64,000 nt of DNA from Corynebacterium diphtheriae (GTDB taxonomy: Bacteria > Actinomycetota > Actinomycetes > Mycobacteriales > Mycobacteriaceae). Below the pieces are notes generated by a model, which was not told the origin of the DNA, did not search any database, and saw nothing but the letters and a program-made list of their open reading frames with translations. The stretch lies in assembly GCF_001457455.1 (NCBI RefSeq), contig NZ_LN831026.1:2399667-2463666 (forward strand), in the 5' to 3' direction. Each line of letters starts with the position of its first letter. The first letter of the stretch is position 1. Shown in pieces: positions 33,409-41,744 of this stretch. A program made the position numbers and the translations under genes.

Positions 33409-34966
33409 ATAGCAGATTTCCATATATCCGCCCGCGAGGTGCGCTATCACGAGGATGCCGCCGACCTCTTTCATCATCTTGGCGGGACCTCGGCTAGCGA
33501 TTCTGTTCTTTTAGAGTCCGCAGACATTGAATCCAAGAAGAACACCACATCCATGGCAGTACTTCAATCAGCGGTTCGCGTGACGTGCATGGGGCAAACC
33601 GTGACCGCCACGCCCCTAACATCTACGGGGCCATACAATGGTGGCGCGCTTACAGGAGCACTTTGACACGAGCGGCACGAAATTTAGTTTCCGCCGCTCC
33701 GAGCTTCACGACGAACGCCAGCGCCTCCTTGACACCAATAACGCCGAGATTCTTCGCCTCCTACAGTGTGAGGCCGGCTATTCCGGTGAGCAGTTACCAC
33801 TTCTTGCCGGCGGTTTTGCCTTCGACTACGTGGAGACATTTGAGCAATTACCTCCTGTGCCGGTAGGGGATAATTCTTATCCCGATTACCAGTTTGTGGT
33901 GGCAGAAACAGTGCTGGTCACCGATCATCTCAAGCGCAGCGCGGTGATCGAGGGCGTGTCCGTTGACCCTGCAGAGTTGGGGGATCGACTAGATTCCCTT
34001 GTTGCCACGATTGACAGCCATAAAACAGTCGAGGAAGGTCCCGCAAACACATCACCCAATGAGACATTGACTGTGCGTGCCGATATTTCTGATATAGATT
34101 TTTGCCAGAGCGTAAGCGCGCTGCAGGACAATATCCAGGCGGGAGACATCTATCAGGTGGTTCCAGCACGCAGCTTTAGCGCGCCCTGCGAAAGTGCTTA
34201 TGCAGCTTATAGATACTTGCGCGCAACCAATCCCAGCCCCTATATGTTTTACGTTCGCGGCATTACTCCCATTGCATACAATTCAAATAAAACATATGAG
34301 CTGATAGGAGCCTCGCCGGAATCTAATCTCAAGTTCGATTCGAACACGCGTGAGGTTCAGCTATATCCGATCGCCGGCACTCGTCCACGCGGACTTAATC
34401 CCGACGGAAGCATTAATCACGAACTCGATATTCGCGCCGAATTGGACATGCGAACCAATGCCAAGGAAATCGCCGAACACACCATGTTGGTTGATCTTGC
34501 ACGCAATGATCTTGCACGTGTTTCATTGCCCACAACACGTCGCGTTGCAGAGTTATTGCAGGTAGATCGCTACTCTCGAGTGATGCACCTCGTTAGCCGC
34601 GTGGTGGCTACGCTGGGTCCAGAGTTCGATACTATTGACGCCTACCGTGCCTGTATGAACATGGGAACGCTAACTGGTGCACCAAAATTGCGTGCAATGG
34701 AATTGCTGCGAGGGGTGGAAGCTAAACGTCGCGGTTCCTATGGTGGTGCGGTTGGATACCTTCAAGGAGATGGTTCGATGGACACCTGCATTGTGATTCG
34801 TTCCGCCTTTATTCAGGATGGGGTAGCGGTGGTGCAGGCCGGTGCCGGAGTGGTGCGGGATTCTATTCCACAATCGGAGGCCGATGAGACACTCCATAAG
34901 GCCTATGCCGTTTTGCATGCCATTGCGTTGGCGGCCGGAAAGGATCTGGGGGTGATTCGCTCATGA
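33409..34966 (+). pseudogene. trpE: Anthranilate synthase component I, disrupted (start codon and frameshift)
   Basis: TrpE makes anthranilate from chorismate. The expected start lies 7 bases after AGAAGGAG but reads ATA at 33409 (IADFHISAREVRYHEDAADL). The frame then gives the family sequence up to TATPLTSTG and is lost near 33627-33637, where one extra base, most simply in GGGG, shifts it. Homology resumes in the +1 frame at MVARLQEHFD and runs intact to 34966, with YQVVPARSF, ASPESNLKF, GTRPRGLNPDGSINHE, LVDLARNDLARV and CMNMGTLTGAPKLRAMEL. The C-terminal catalytic part alone could start at the ATG at 33638 but would lack about 76 residues. trpG overlaps the end by 4 bases. Confidence 0.8.
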
Positions 34967-35607
34967 AAGCTCAGCAAGCCCATGTCGTGCTCCTTGATAA
35001 CCACGACTCTTTTGTTTACAACCTAGTGGACGCTTTTGCCGTCGCCGGTTACCGCTGCACAGTCCTACGCAATATCGTCACTGTGACAGAAGTTCTTGAC
35101 CTAGAACCCGCCCTCATTTGTCTCTCCCCAGGACCTGGTCACCCCCGCGAAGCCGGCTGCATGATGGACCTCATCGGGGCGTCGATAGGCACCATCCCGA
35201 TCCTCGGCATCTGCCTTGGCTTCCAAGCACTCCTCGAACACTACGGTGGGGAAGTCCGCTCCTGCGGCCCCGTCCACGGCACCACCGACCTCATGACGCT
35301 CACCAACCCAGACCATCCACTGTTCGCAGGACTTAGCATCGACGCCACACCCAACAACAACTTCCACGGAACACAGGTGCCCATCGCACGCTATCACTCC
35401 CTAGGATGCACCGACATCCCACCAAACATGGTGAGCCTAGGAACCTGCGAATCCCCCATCGGACCTGTCACCATGGCCGCCGAAACCCACGACAGCGAGG
35501 GGCAGATCACCAGCATTGGATTGCAATTCCACCCCGAATCCGTACTAAGCCCCAGCGGGCCCATCATCCTTGAACGATGCGTCGATAAGCTGCTAGCCAA
35601 CAAATAA
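34963..35607 (+). CDS. trpG: Anthranilate synthase component II (glutamine amidotransferase)
   Basis: Supplies ammonia from glutamine to TrpE. 214 aa, class I amidotransferase: LLDNHDSFVYNLVDAF at the start, CLSPGPGHPREAGC, the nucleophile Cys in LGICLGFQALLEHYGG, and His/Glu in LQFHPESVLSPSG. It starts as ATGA overlapping the trpE stop. It is intact although trpE is broken, so TrpG may have no partner unless trpE is functional in other isolates. Third-base usage becomes C-rich after about 100 bases. Confidence 0.93.
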   Translation: MKAQQAHVVLLDNHDSFVYNLVDAFAVAGYRCTVLRNIVTVTEVLDLEPALICLSPGPGHPREAGCMMDLIGASIGTIPILGICLGFQALLEHYGGEVRSCGPVHGTTDLMTLTNPDHPLFAGLSIDATPNNNFHGTQVPIARYHSLGCTDIPPNMVSLGTCESPIGPVTMAAETHDSEGQITSIGLQFHPESVLSPSGPIILERCVDKLLANK

Positions 35608-35621
35608 GAAAGACCACAACC

Positions 35622-36647
35622 ATGACAAGCGACAAAACACTCAACAACCTCATCGCCTACCTCGACAACCCACACCCCACCGTCGAACAAGCCATTGAAG
35701 TATTCACACCACTCACCGTCGGCGACTACGACGACGTCCACATCGCAGCGCTGCTCGCCACCATCCGCACCCGCGGCGAAACCTACGCCGACATCGCCGG
35801 CGCCGCCAAAGCATTCCTTGCCGCCGGACGACCATTTCCCATCACCGGCGCAGGCCTCATGGACTCCGCAGGAACCGGCGGCGATGGCGCCAATACCATT
35901 AACGTGACCACCGCGGCATCCCTCGTCGCCGCCGCTGGGGGAGTGAAGATGGTCAAGTGCGACAACCGATCCGTATCCTCCAAATCCGGATCCGCCGACG
36001 TACTCGAAGCTCTCAACATCCCACTAGACCTCAACCCAGACCGCGCCGTGCGCCAATTCAACGCCTCCAATTTCACGTTTCTTTTTGCGCCCGCCTACAA
36101 CCCCGCGGTGGCCCACGTGCAACCAGTGCGCAAGGCCCTCAAAGTGCCCACGCTGTTTAACACCCTCGGCCCGATCTTGGCGCCGGCCCGCCCCGAATTT
36201 CAGATCATGGGCGTTGCCAATCCCAAGCTCGGTCAGATCATCGCCGAGGTATTCCACGAATTAGGCCGCAGGCACGCCTTGGTTGTTCACGGCTCCGGCA
36301 CCGACGAGATCGCAGTTCACGGACCTACCACGGTGTGGGAGCTTCACGATGGCGAGATCAACACCTACACCATCACACCAGAAGAAATCGGTATCGACCG
36401 CTACGAGTTGAGCGAGCTCGCAGGTGGCGACGGCGTAGAAAACGCACACCTCATGCGCGAAACCTTCGCCGGCCGGGGTCCCGCCGCACACCGCGACGCT
36501 ATTAGCGCCACCGCAGGCGCAATGTTCTACACTGCGAATCACGTACCCACCATCGCCGAGGGAGTCGCCAAGGCACAAGCAATGCTTGCCGACGGCTCCG
36601 TGGAGCGCTGGTTAGCTATCCATGAGGAGGCAAACTATGCAGAGTGA
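35622..36647 (+). CDS. trpD: Anthranilate phosphoribosyltransferase
   Basis: Adds phosphoribose from PRPP to anthranilate; 341 aa. GLMDSAGTGGDGANTINVTTAA is the PRPP-binding glycine motif. SSKSGSADVLEALNIPLDL, FLFAPAYNPAVAHVQPVRKALKV and NTLGPILAPARP follow the family well. The normally invariant KHGNR loop is written here as VKCDNRSVSS, with His-Gly replaced by Cys-Asp, a change at the substrate site. It starts at the ATG at 35622, 14 bases after trpG, and overlaps the trpCF start by 11 bases. Confidence 0.93.
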   Translation: MTSDKTLNNLIAYLDNPHPTVEQAIEVFTPLTVGDYDDVHIAALLATIRTRGETYADIAGAAKAFLAAGRPFPITGAGLMDSAGTGGDGANTINVTTAASLVAAAGGVKMVKCDNRSVSSKSGSADVLEALNIPLDLNPDRAVRQFNASNFTFLFAPAYNPAVAHVQPVRKALKVPTLFNTLGPILAPARPEFQIMGVANPKLGQIIAEVFHELGRRHALVVHGSGTDEIAVHGPTTVWELHDGEINTYTITPEEIGIDRYELSELAGGDGVENAHLMRETFAGRGPAAHRDAISATAGAMFYTANHVPTIAEGVAKAQAMLADGSVERWLAIHEEANYAE

Positions 36648-38094
36648 TTCGTCGACAAGCCCCATGCCCACCGTCCTAGAATCCATCGTTTCGGGGCGAC
36701 GTTCCCACCTGCCCGAAATCCAGGCGCGGATTTCTCATGTGGACCCGGCGCGACTACCGCGTTCCACCCGCTCCTTGTTCCACGCATTGGGTGGCCGTAG
36801 CGATGGCGGTCCGGCGTTGCGGGGGAGTGCGCGCTTTATCATGGAGTGTAAGTCCTCTTCGCCATCGCTTGGCATGATTCGTGAGGATTATCGCCCTGGC
36901 GACATCGCGCGGGTGTATTCACGTTATGCGGCCGGCATTTCGGTGTTGTGCGAGCCGGATCGTTTTGGTGGCGACTACAACCATCTGGCCACGGTGGCGG
37001 CTGCTACGCATCTTCCGGTGTTGTGCAAGGATTTTATTATCCACCCTGTGCAGGTTCACGCGGCCCGTTATTTTGGGGCGGACGCAATTTTGCTCATGTT
37101 GAGTGTGCTTGACGACGCCACCTACACCGAGCTCAGCCAGGAAGCAGCACGCTTGGGGTTGGATGTTCTCACCGAGGTTATCAACGAGGTTGAGGTGGAA
37201 CGTGCCATTCGGTTGGGGGCTACAATCTTTGGCATTAATCATCGCAATCTGCATGACTTGAGCATTGATTTGAATCGCTCAGCACGTCTTGCGCCACTGA
37301 TTCCCGATAGCGCAGTGATTGTCTCCGAGTCTGGCATTCGGGACAACGAGACGGTTCGCCAACTCAGCGGGCATTCCAGTGCGTTCCTCGTAGGCTCGCA
37401 GCTTACTTCTCAGCCAGATGTGGACCGCGCGGCCCGTGAGCTTGTGTACGGCCACAATAAGGTGTGCGGTTTGCAGTCGCCAAGCGAGGCGCAAGCAGCG
37501 CGCGCATCGGGTGCAATCTATGGCGGATTGATCTTCGAGGAGTCTAGTCCGCGTAATGTTTCACGTGAAACATCGCAAAAAATCATGGCTGCCGAACCTG
37601 ACCTCACCTATATCGCCGTCTCACGACGCACCACCGGATGGGCCGAAATCATAGGTGACAACATCGCCGTTGCCCAGATCCACAGTCCTTACCAGGGTTC
37701 CATCGCCGCCGAAAAAGAACTCATTAACCATGTGCGCGGCGAGGTAGGAGACAAGGTAAAAATCTGGCGCGCAGTCTCCATGACGCATGCCGACGGCTCC
37801 CTTGTCGCCGAAGCACTCGCACCCGAGGTAGACAGACTCGTCCTCGACACCGGCAATGGCGGAACGGGTAGCACCTTCGATTGGGCACGCATCCCAGAAG
37901 CCATAAAAGGCAAGGCTCTTCTCGCCGGCGGCATTGGACCAGACAATATCACCGAGGCGCTCGCCGTTGGCTGCGCAGGACTCGATCTCAACTCCGGGTT
38001 GGAATATCCAGCCGAAGCGGGGAAGTGGGCAACACACAAAGACGCTGCTGCAATCCACTCCACTTTCACCCAAATACGTGGGTTTCATTACTAA
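36637..38094 (+). CDS. trpC: Bifunctional indole-3-glycerol phosphate synthase / PRA isomerase
   Basis: 485 residues from the ATG at 36637 behind GAGGAGG. The N-terminal IGPS barrel has FIMECKSSSPSLGMI, VLCKDFIIHPVQV, LTEVINEVEVERAI, FGINHRNLHDL and VSESGI. The C-terminal PRAI barrel (from about 277, KVCGLQSPSEAQAARASGA) has VLDTGNGGTGSTFDW and LLAGGIGPDNI. The TrpCF fusion is the same as in C. glutamicum and enterobacteria. A perfect parS site is embedded in it, read as NVSRETS, and codon style changes from G/T-ending to C-ending just after. It is the last gene of trp module 1. Confidence 0.94.
   Translation: MQSDSSTSPMPTVLESIVSGRRSHLPEIQARISHVDPARLPRSTRSLFHALGGRSDGGPALRGSARFIMECKSSSPSLGMIREDYRPGDIARVYSRYAAGISVLCEPDRFGGDYNHLATVAAATHLPVLCKDFIIHPVQVHAARYFGADAILLMLSVLDDATYTELSQEAARLGLDVLTEVINEVEVERAIRLGATIFGINHRNLHDLSIDLNRSARLAPLIPDSAVIVSESGIRDNETVRQLSGHSSAFLVGSQLTSQPDVDRAARELVYGHNKVCGLQSPSEAQAARASGAIYGGLIFEESSPRNVSRETSQKIMAAEPDLTYIAVSRRTTGWAEIIGDNIAVAQIHSPYQGSIAAEKELINHVRGEVGDKVKIWRAVSMTHADGSLVAEALAPEVDRLVLDTGNGGTGSTFDWARIPEAIKGKALLAGGIGPDNITEALAVGCAGLDLNSGLEYPAEAGKWATHKDAAAIHSTFTQIRGFHY
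37557..37572. other. parS: parS site, perfect consensus
   Basis: TGTTTCACGTGAAACA inside the PRAI half of trpCF, translated as VSRET in that frame. Confidence 0.95.
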
Positions 38095-38154
38095 CGCTAA
38101 CCTAAGTAGCATATGATGTAGCGTTCCGTCGGAGAATAAGGAATTCTAGAGGGC

Positions 38155-38532
38155 ATGATCAAACCACTTCTGCTCGCCATCGGCTGCGTCAGCGTAACAC
38201 TCGGTGTTGCGGGAGTGATCTTGCCCTTGGTTCCCACCACGCCCTTCCTTCTTCTCGCGGGGATCTGCTTTGCCAAAAGCTCCGACCGCTTCCACACCTG
38301 GCTCATGGAGCACCACATACTAGGCCCCTATATTCATAATTGGCGCAACCGCCAGATGACGAGTAAGGATAAGGTACGCACCGTCGCGGCCATTTGGGTG
38401 AGCATGTTGAGCTCTGCAGCGATCACCTACGTCACCCTCGAGACAATCATTCCCGCCATCGTGTTACCCCTCATGGCTTGTGTAGCAACTCTCCATATTT
38501 CGCGGATGAATCCCGCTATGGTTGAGGAATGA
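38155..38532 (+). CDS. DUF454 (YbaN-like) small membrane protein
   Basis: 125 residues with an N-terminal helix pair (LLAIGCVSVTLGVAGVILPLVPTTPFLLLAG, then CFAKSSDRFHTWLMEH), the DUF454 signature, and two further hydrophobic segments at about 80-115. The molecular function is unknown in the family. It starts at the ATG at 38155 behind AGAGGG and overlaps panC by four bases (ATGA), so the two are co-translated. A sequence resembling a DtxR box (12 of 19 matches, 38087-38105) lies upstream. Confidence 0.85.
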   Translation: MIKPLLLAIGCVSVTLGVAGVILPLVPTTPFLLLAGICFAKSSDRFHTWLMEHHILGPYIHNWRNRQMTSKDKVRTVAAIWVSMLSSAAITYVTLETIIPAIVLPLMACVATLHISRMNPAMVEE

Positions 38533-39389
38533 CCTCGATCACGCACACCATCAGTGAAATCCAAAAACTTACCCATCAAGCTATTGCCGACGGCCGCCCC
38601 ATCGTCTTAATTCCCACCATGGGAGCACTCCACGAAGGCCACCTTTCACTCGTGGATACCGCCTATTCTTTAGAGCTCGACAATCCCTTCGTGGTCATGA
38701 GTATCTTTGTTAACCCCCTCCAATTTGCAGCAGGGGAGGATCTGGATTCCTACCCGCGCACTCTTGATGCCGACGCCGCAAAGCTTGCCGCACACAACCA
38801 TCAGGTTCACGCCATCTTCGCTCCCAGCCCAGCCGAGATGTACCCCCTAGGTCCACGCACCACCATCACACCAGGTGCCGCAGCGCTTCTCTTTGAGGGC
38901 GCTACCCGCCCCACGCACTTCGCCGGCGTACTCACCGTGGTAAACAAACTCTTCCAGATCACGCAGTGCCAGCACGCCATCTTCGGCGAAAAGGACTTCC
39001 AACAGCTCGCGTTGATTCGGCAGATGGTGGCGGATTTCAACCTTCCTGTCCACGTACACGGCAGCCCCCTCATGCGCGATCATGATGGGGTGGCGCTCAG
39101 TTCCCGCAATGCTTATCTCAGCGATACTGAGCGCGTTGAGGCGCGACGTATCTCAGTGGCGTTGCACCAAGCGGCAATGTTTCACGTGAAACATGACATT
39201 ATTGCAGCCGCCGCCAACGCAATGGCCGGAATGGACATCGACTACATCGATGTTGTCGCACCCGATTTCAGCGAGCCCACAGCAGGCAATGAACTCTACG
39301 GCGACGCGCGACTTATCACCGCCGTCAAAGTAGGAAACATCCGACTGCTGGACAACATGGCGGTGAACGTCGAAAAGCCCAACGCTTAG
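38529..39389 (+). CDS. panC: Pantothenate synthetase
   Basis: Joins pantoate and beta-alanine using ATP; 286 aa. It has PTMGALHEGHLSLVDTA (ATP site), MSIFVNPLQFAAGEDLDSYPRTL, FAGVLTVVNKLFQIT, AIFGEKDFQQLALIRQM and LSSRNAYLSDTER, all typical. A parS palindrome at 39178 codes for MFHVKHD near the C-terminal third, replacing variable sequence. It is coupled to the DUF454 gene upstream and converges with panB, the two stops overlapping by 4 bases. Confidence 0.95.
   Translation: MTSITHTISEIQKLTHQAIADGRPIVLIPTMGALHEGHLSLVDTAYSLELDNPFVVMSIFVNPLQFAAGEDLDSYPRTLDADAAKLAAHNHQVHAIFAPSPAEMYPLGPRTTITPGAAALLFEGATRPTHFAGVLTVVNKLFQITQCQHAIFGEKDFQQLALIRQMVADFNLPVHVHGSPLMRDHDGVALSSRNAYLSDTERVEARRISVALHQAAMFHVKHDIIAAAANAMAGMDIDYIDVVAPDFSEPTAGNELYGDARLITAVKVGNIRLLDNMAVNVEKPNA
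39178..39193. other. parS: parS site, perfect consensus
   Basis: TGTTTCACGTGAAACA within panC, read as FHVKH in that frame. Confidence 0.95.
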
Positions 39390-40177
39390 AAGGTGTGCTC
39401 CTCAGCGGGGAAGCGGCGTGCCTCTACATCCTTCCGATAGATCCGCGCCGCGCAAGTAAGCTGCGAACCAACCTCCGCATATGTCTTAACAAAACGAGCA
39501 CGATGATCACCCTTAGGAAGGTTCGCAATATCGTGCCATACCAGCACTTGGGCGTCGGTAGCATTGCCGGCACCAATCCCAATCACAGGAATCGGGGAGC
39601 GGGCAGTAAGCTCCGCCGCAAGATCCGCCGGAACCATCTCAAACACCACCATCTCTGCACCCGCCTCCACGACAGCATCCACATCAGCCGTCAGCTTCTC
39701 CGCGCCGCGCTGCACCTTAAAACCAGAAAGCTGATTCATCGACTGCGGGGTAAAACCTAGGTGCGCGCACACCGGAACCCCTGCGTCTGTAATAGCGCGA
39801 ATCCGCGACGCCATCCGAACGCCACCTTCAAGCTTGACCACGTGAGCACCAGTTCGGCGCACCATCTCCGTGGCACTGCGCACCGCCTGCTCGTCACTCG
39901 CCTCGTAGGTGCCGAACGGAAGGTCAGCAACCACCATCGCAGGACCCGCACCGCGCACCACCGCCGCCGTGAGCATGACCAACTCCTCAAAGCTCACCTG
40001 GTTAGTTCCGGAATATCCCAGCATTGTGTTGGCCGCAGAATCTCCTACGAGGAAAACCTCGATACCCGCGTCCACAAATGCGCGAGTGGTGGAGTAGTCG
40101 TAGGTGGTCAGCATAGCCCACGGACGGTTGTTCTTTTTGTAGTCGCGCAAGTCTTGCAGTCGGACAGCACGGGTCAC
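39386..40177 (-). CDS. panB: 3-methyl-2-oxobutanoate hydroxymethyltransferase
   Basis: Makes ketopantoate from ketoisovalerate and methylene-THF, the first step of pantothenate synthesis; 263 aa. It has LTTYDYSTTRAFVDAGIEVFLVGDSAANTMLG (Mg site DS), VVADLPFGTYEASDEQAV, VKLEGG, VCAHLGFTPQSMNQLSGFKVQ, FEMVPADLA and IPVIGIGAGNATDAQVLVWHD. It starts at the GTG at 40177 behind AAAGGTG. It faces panC tail to tail rather than sharing an operon with it, unlike C. glutamicum panBC. Confidence 0.95.
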   Translation of the reverse strand: MTRAVRLQDLRDYKKNNRPWAMLTTYDYSTTRAFVDAGIEVFLVGDSAANTMLGYSGTNQVSFEELVMLTAAVVRGAGPAMVVADLPFGTYEASDEQAVRSATEMVRRTGAHVVKLEGGVRMASRIRAITDAGVPVCAHLGFTPQSMNQLSGFKVQRGAEKLTADVDAVVEAGAEMVVFEMVPADLAAELTARSPIPVIGIGAGNATDAQVLVWHDIANLPKGDHRARFVKTYAEVGSQLTCAARIYRKDVEARRFPAEEHTF

Positions 40178-40274
40178 AGCGGCACCTTTCAGTAGTTACA
40201 TAGTTGAGCAAGAGTTGCGACTACTCTAGTCCGCGATGACCGACAACGACGTTCCATGGGGCACCCAAGGGGGT

Positions 40275-40290
40275 GGTTTCACGTGAAACA
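40275..40290. other. parS: parS site
   Basis: GGTTTCACGTGAAACA, 15 of 16 bases of consensus, in the intergenic space between panB and trp leader 2. Confidence 0.85.
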
Positions 40291-40339
40291 TCGCCAAAAA
40301 CATCGCCCGCCCCCTCTAGCCATCGCAACCTCATGCTGG

Positions 40340-40345
40340 TATAGT
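40340..40345 (+). promoter_or_regulatory. -10 element of trp module 2
   Basis: TATAGT preceded by TGG (extended -10 type), nine bases before the leader-peptide ATG. No good -35 was seen. Confidence 0.55.
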
Positions 40346-40354
40346 GAGCCAACA

Positions 40355-40393
40355 ATGATGAATGCAGCTTTCAAGTTCTGGTGGCGCGCCTAG
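40355..40393 (+). CDS. trpL: trp leader peptide 2 (two tandem Trp codons)
   Basis: 12-residue peptide MMNAAFKFWWRA ending in TAG. Its end, TGGTGGCGCGCC then a stop and a GCGGGCC motif, is clearly paralogous to leader 1 (TGGTGGCGCGCT, stop, GCGGGCC). It has one Trp codon fewer and two Phe codons. It precedes an attenuator and trpB2A. Confidence 0.88.
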   Translation: MMNAAFKFWWRA

Positions 40394-40443
40394 CAGGCGG
40401 GCCCCTTTTGTGTGAGCATTCACCACACAACTTTTGGAAACAC

Positions 40444-40468
40444 AAGCCCGCGTATCGCGGGCTTTTTC
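40444..40468 (+). terminator. trp attenuator 2
   Basis: AAGCCCGCG and CGCGGGCTT form a perfect 9-base stem around TAT followed by TTTTTC. An upstream GCGGGC (40397-40402) can pair with GCCCGC of the stem as antiterminator. The architecture is the same as attenuator 1. Confidence 0.88.
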
Positions 40469-40513
40469 GTATATTCCCTGCGATACGCCCAATCAACCAC
40501 AGGGAATATCCTC

Positions 40514-41740
40514 ATGAAACACACACTGCTACCGGCATACTTCGGAGAATTCGGCGGACAATACGTACCCGAATCCCTTATCCCCGCCCTCGACCAATTA
40601 GAAGCGGCCTTCGTGGAAGCGCAAAACGATCCCGAGTTTAGAGCCGAACTCGCCGGCTACCTCAAGGACTACCTCGGTCGTCCCACGCCGCTCACGCTCT
40701 GCTCCAAGCTACCCAAAGCCGGAAAAGGGAAGGGGCACGCGCGGATCTTCCTCAAACGAGAAGACCTCGTTCACGGCGGCGCACACAAAACCAACCAAGT
40801 AATCGGCCAAGCCCTCTTAGCCAAACGCATGGGTAAAACCCGCATTATTGCTGAAACCGGTGCCGGACAACACGGAACCGCCACCGCACTCGCATGCGCA
40901 CTGCTCGACCTCGACTGCGTGATCTACATGGGCGCTAAAGACGTGGAACGCCAACAACCCAACGTGTACCGCATGGAGCTCATGGGCGCCAAGGTCGTAC
41001 CAGTCGACTCCGGCTCCGGAACCCTCAAAGATGCAGTCAACGAAGCACTGCGCGATTGGACCGCAACCTTCCACGAGTCACACTATCTGCTCGGCACCGC
41101 AGCCGGGCCACACCCATTTCCCACGATTGTGCGCGAATTCCACCGCGTAATCTCAGAAGAGGCCAAAGCCCAAATACTTGAGCAAACCGGCGCACTGCCA
41201 GATGTGGTGGTTGCCTGCGTCGGCGGTGGATCCAACGCCATCGGCATGTTCGCCGACTTTATCGACGACCCCTCAGTAGAACTCGTCGGCGCAGAACCAG
41301 GTGGAATGGGACTAAGCTCCGGAAAACACGGCGCTACCATCAACAACGGCCAAATCGGTATTTTGCACGGCACCAGAAGCTACCTCATGCGCAACTCCGA
41401 TGGCCAAGTAGAGGAATCCTATTCCATTTCAGCCGGCCTCGACTACCCAGGTGTCGGCCCACAACACGCCCATCTAGCAAAGTCTGGGCGCGCCCGCTAT
41501 GTCGCCATCACTGATGCGGAAGCACTCGAAGCATTCCAATTGCTCTCCCGCGAAGAGGGCATCATCCCGGCCTTGGAATCCAGCCACGCTCTTGCCTATG
41601 CGCTCAAACGCGCCGCCCTCGCTGAGGAAAACAACGAAGATATCACCATCGTGGTGTCCTTGTCTGGCCGTGGCGACAAAGACATCGACCACATCCGCCG
41701 CACTCTTTCCGCCCACCCAGAGCTGGTTGTAAAGGACTAA
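40514..41740 (+). CDS. trpB: Tryptophan synthase beta chain, copy 2
   Basis: 408 residues from the ATG at 40514 ([22 protein letters not shown]). All active-site motifs are canonical: [57 protein letters not shown] and [14 protein letters not shown]. It is paired with trpA after 4 bases, as expected for an alpha-beta complex, so this copy is probably the one working in the synthase. It is similar to copy 1 throughout but shorter at the C-terminus. Confidence 0.95.
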   Translation: MKHTLLPAYFGEFGGQYVPESLIPALDQLEAAFVEAQNDPEFRAELAGYLKDYLGRPTPLTLCSKLPKAGKGKGHARIFLKREDLVHGGAHKTNQVIGQALLAKRMGKTRIIAETGAGQHGTATALACALLDLDCVIYMGAKDVERQQPNVYRMELMGAKVVPVDSGSGTLKDAVNEALRDWTATFHESHYLLGTAAGPHPFPTIVREFHRVISEEAKAQILEQTGALPDVVVACVGGGSNAIGMFADFIDDPSVELVGAEPGGMGLSSGKHGATINNGQIGILHGTRSYLMRNSDGQVEESYSISAGLDYPGVGPQHAHLAKSGRARYVAITDAEALEAFQLLSREEGIIPALESSHALAYALKRAALAEENNEDITIVVSLSGRGDKDIDHIRRTLSAHPELVVKD

Positions 41741-41744
41741 AAAC

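Noticed and set aside
33439..33666. A separate 75-codon gene before trpE
   Set aside because: Its translation is the N-terminal part of TrpE; it is a frameshifted fragment, not an independent gene.
38087..38105. DtxR-like sequence at the end of trpCF, upstream of the DUF454 gene
   Set aside because: 12 of 19 positions match, mostly in one half-site, and the neighbouring genes have no iron link.
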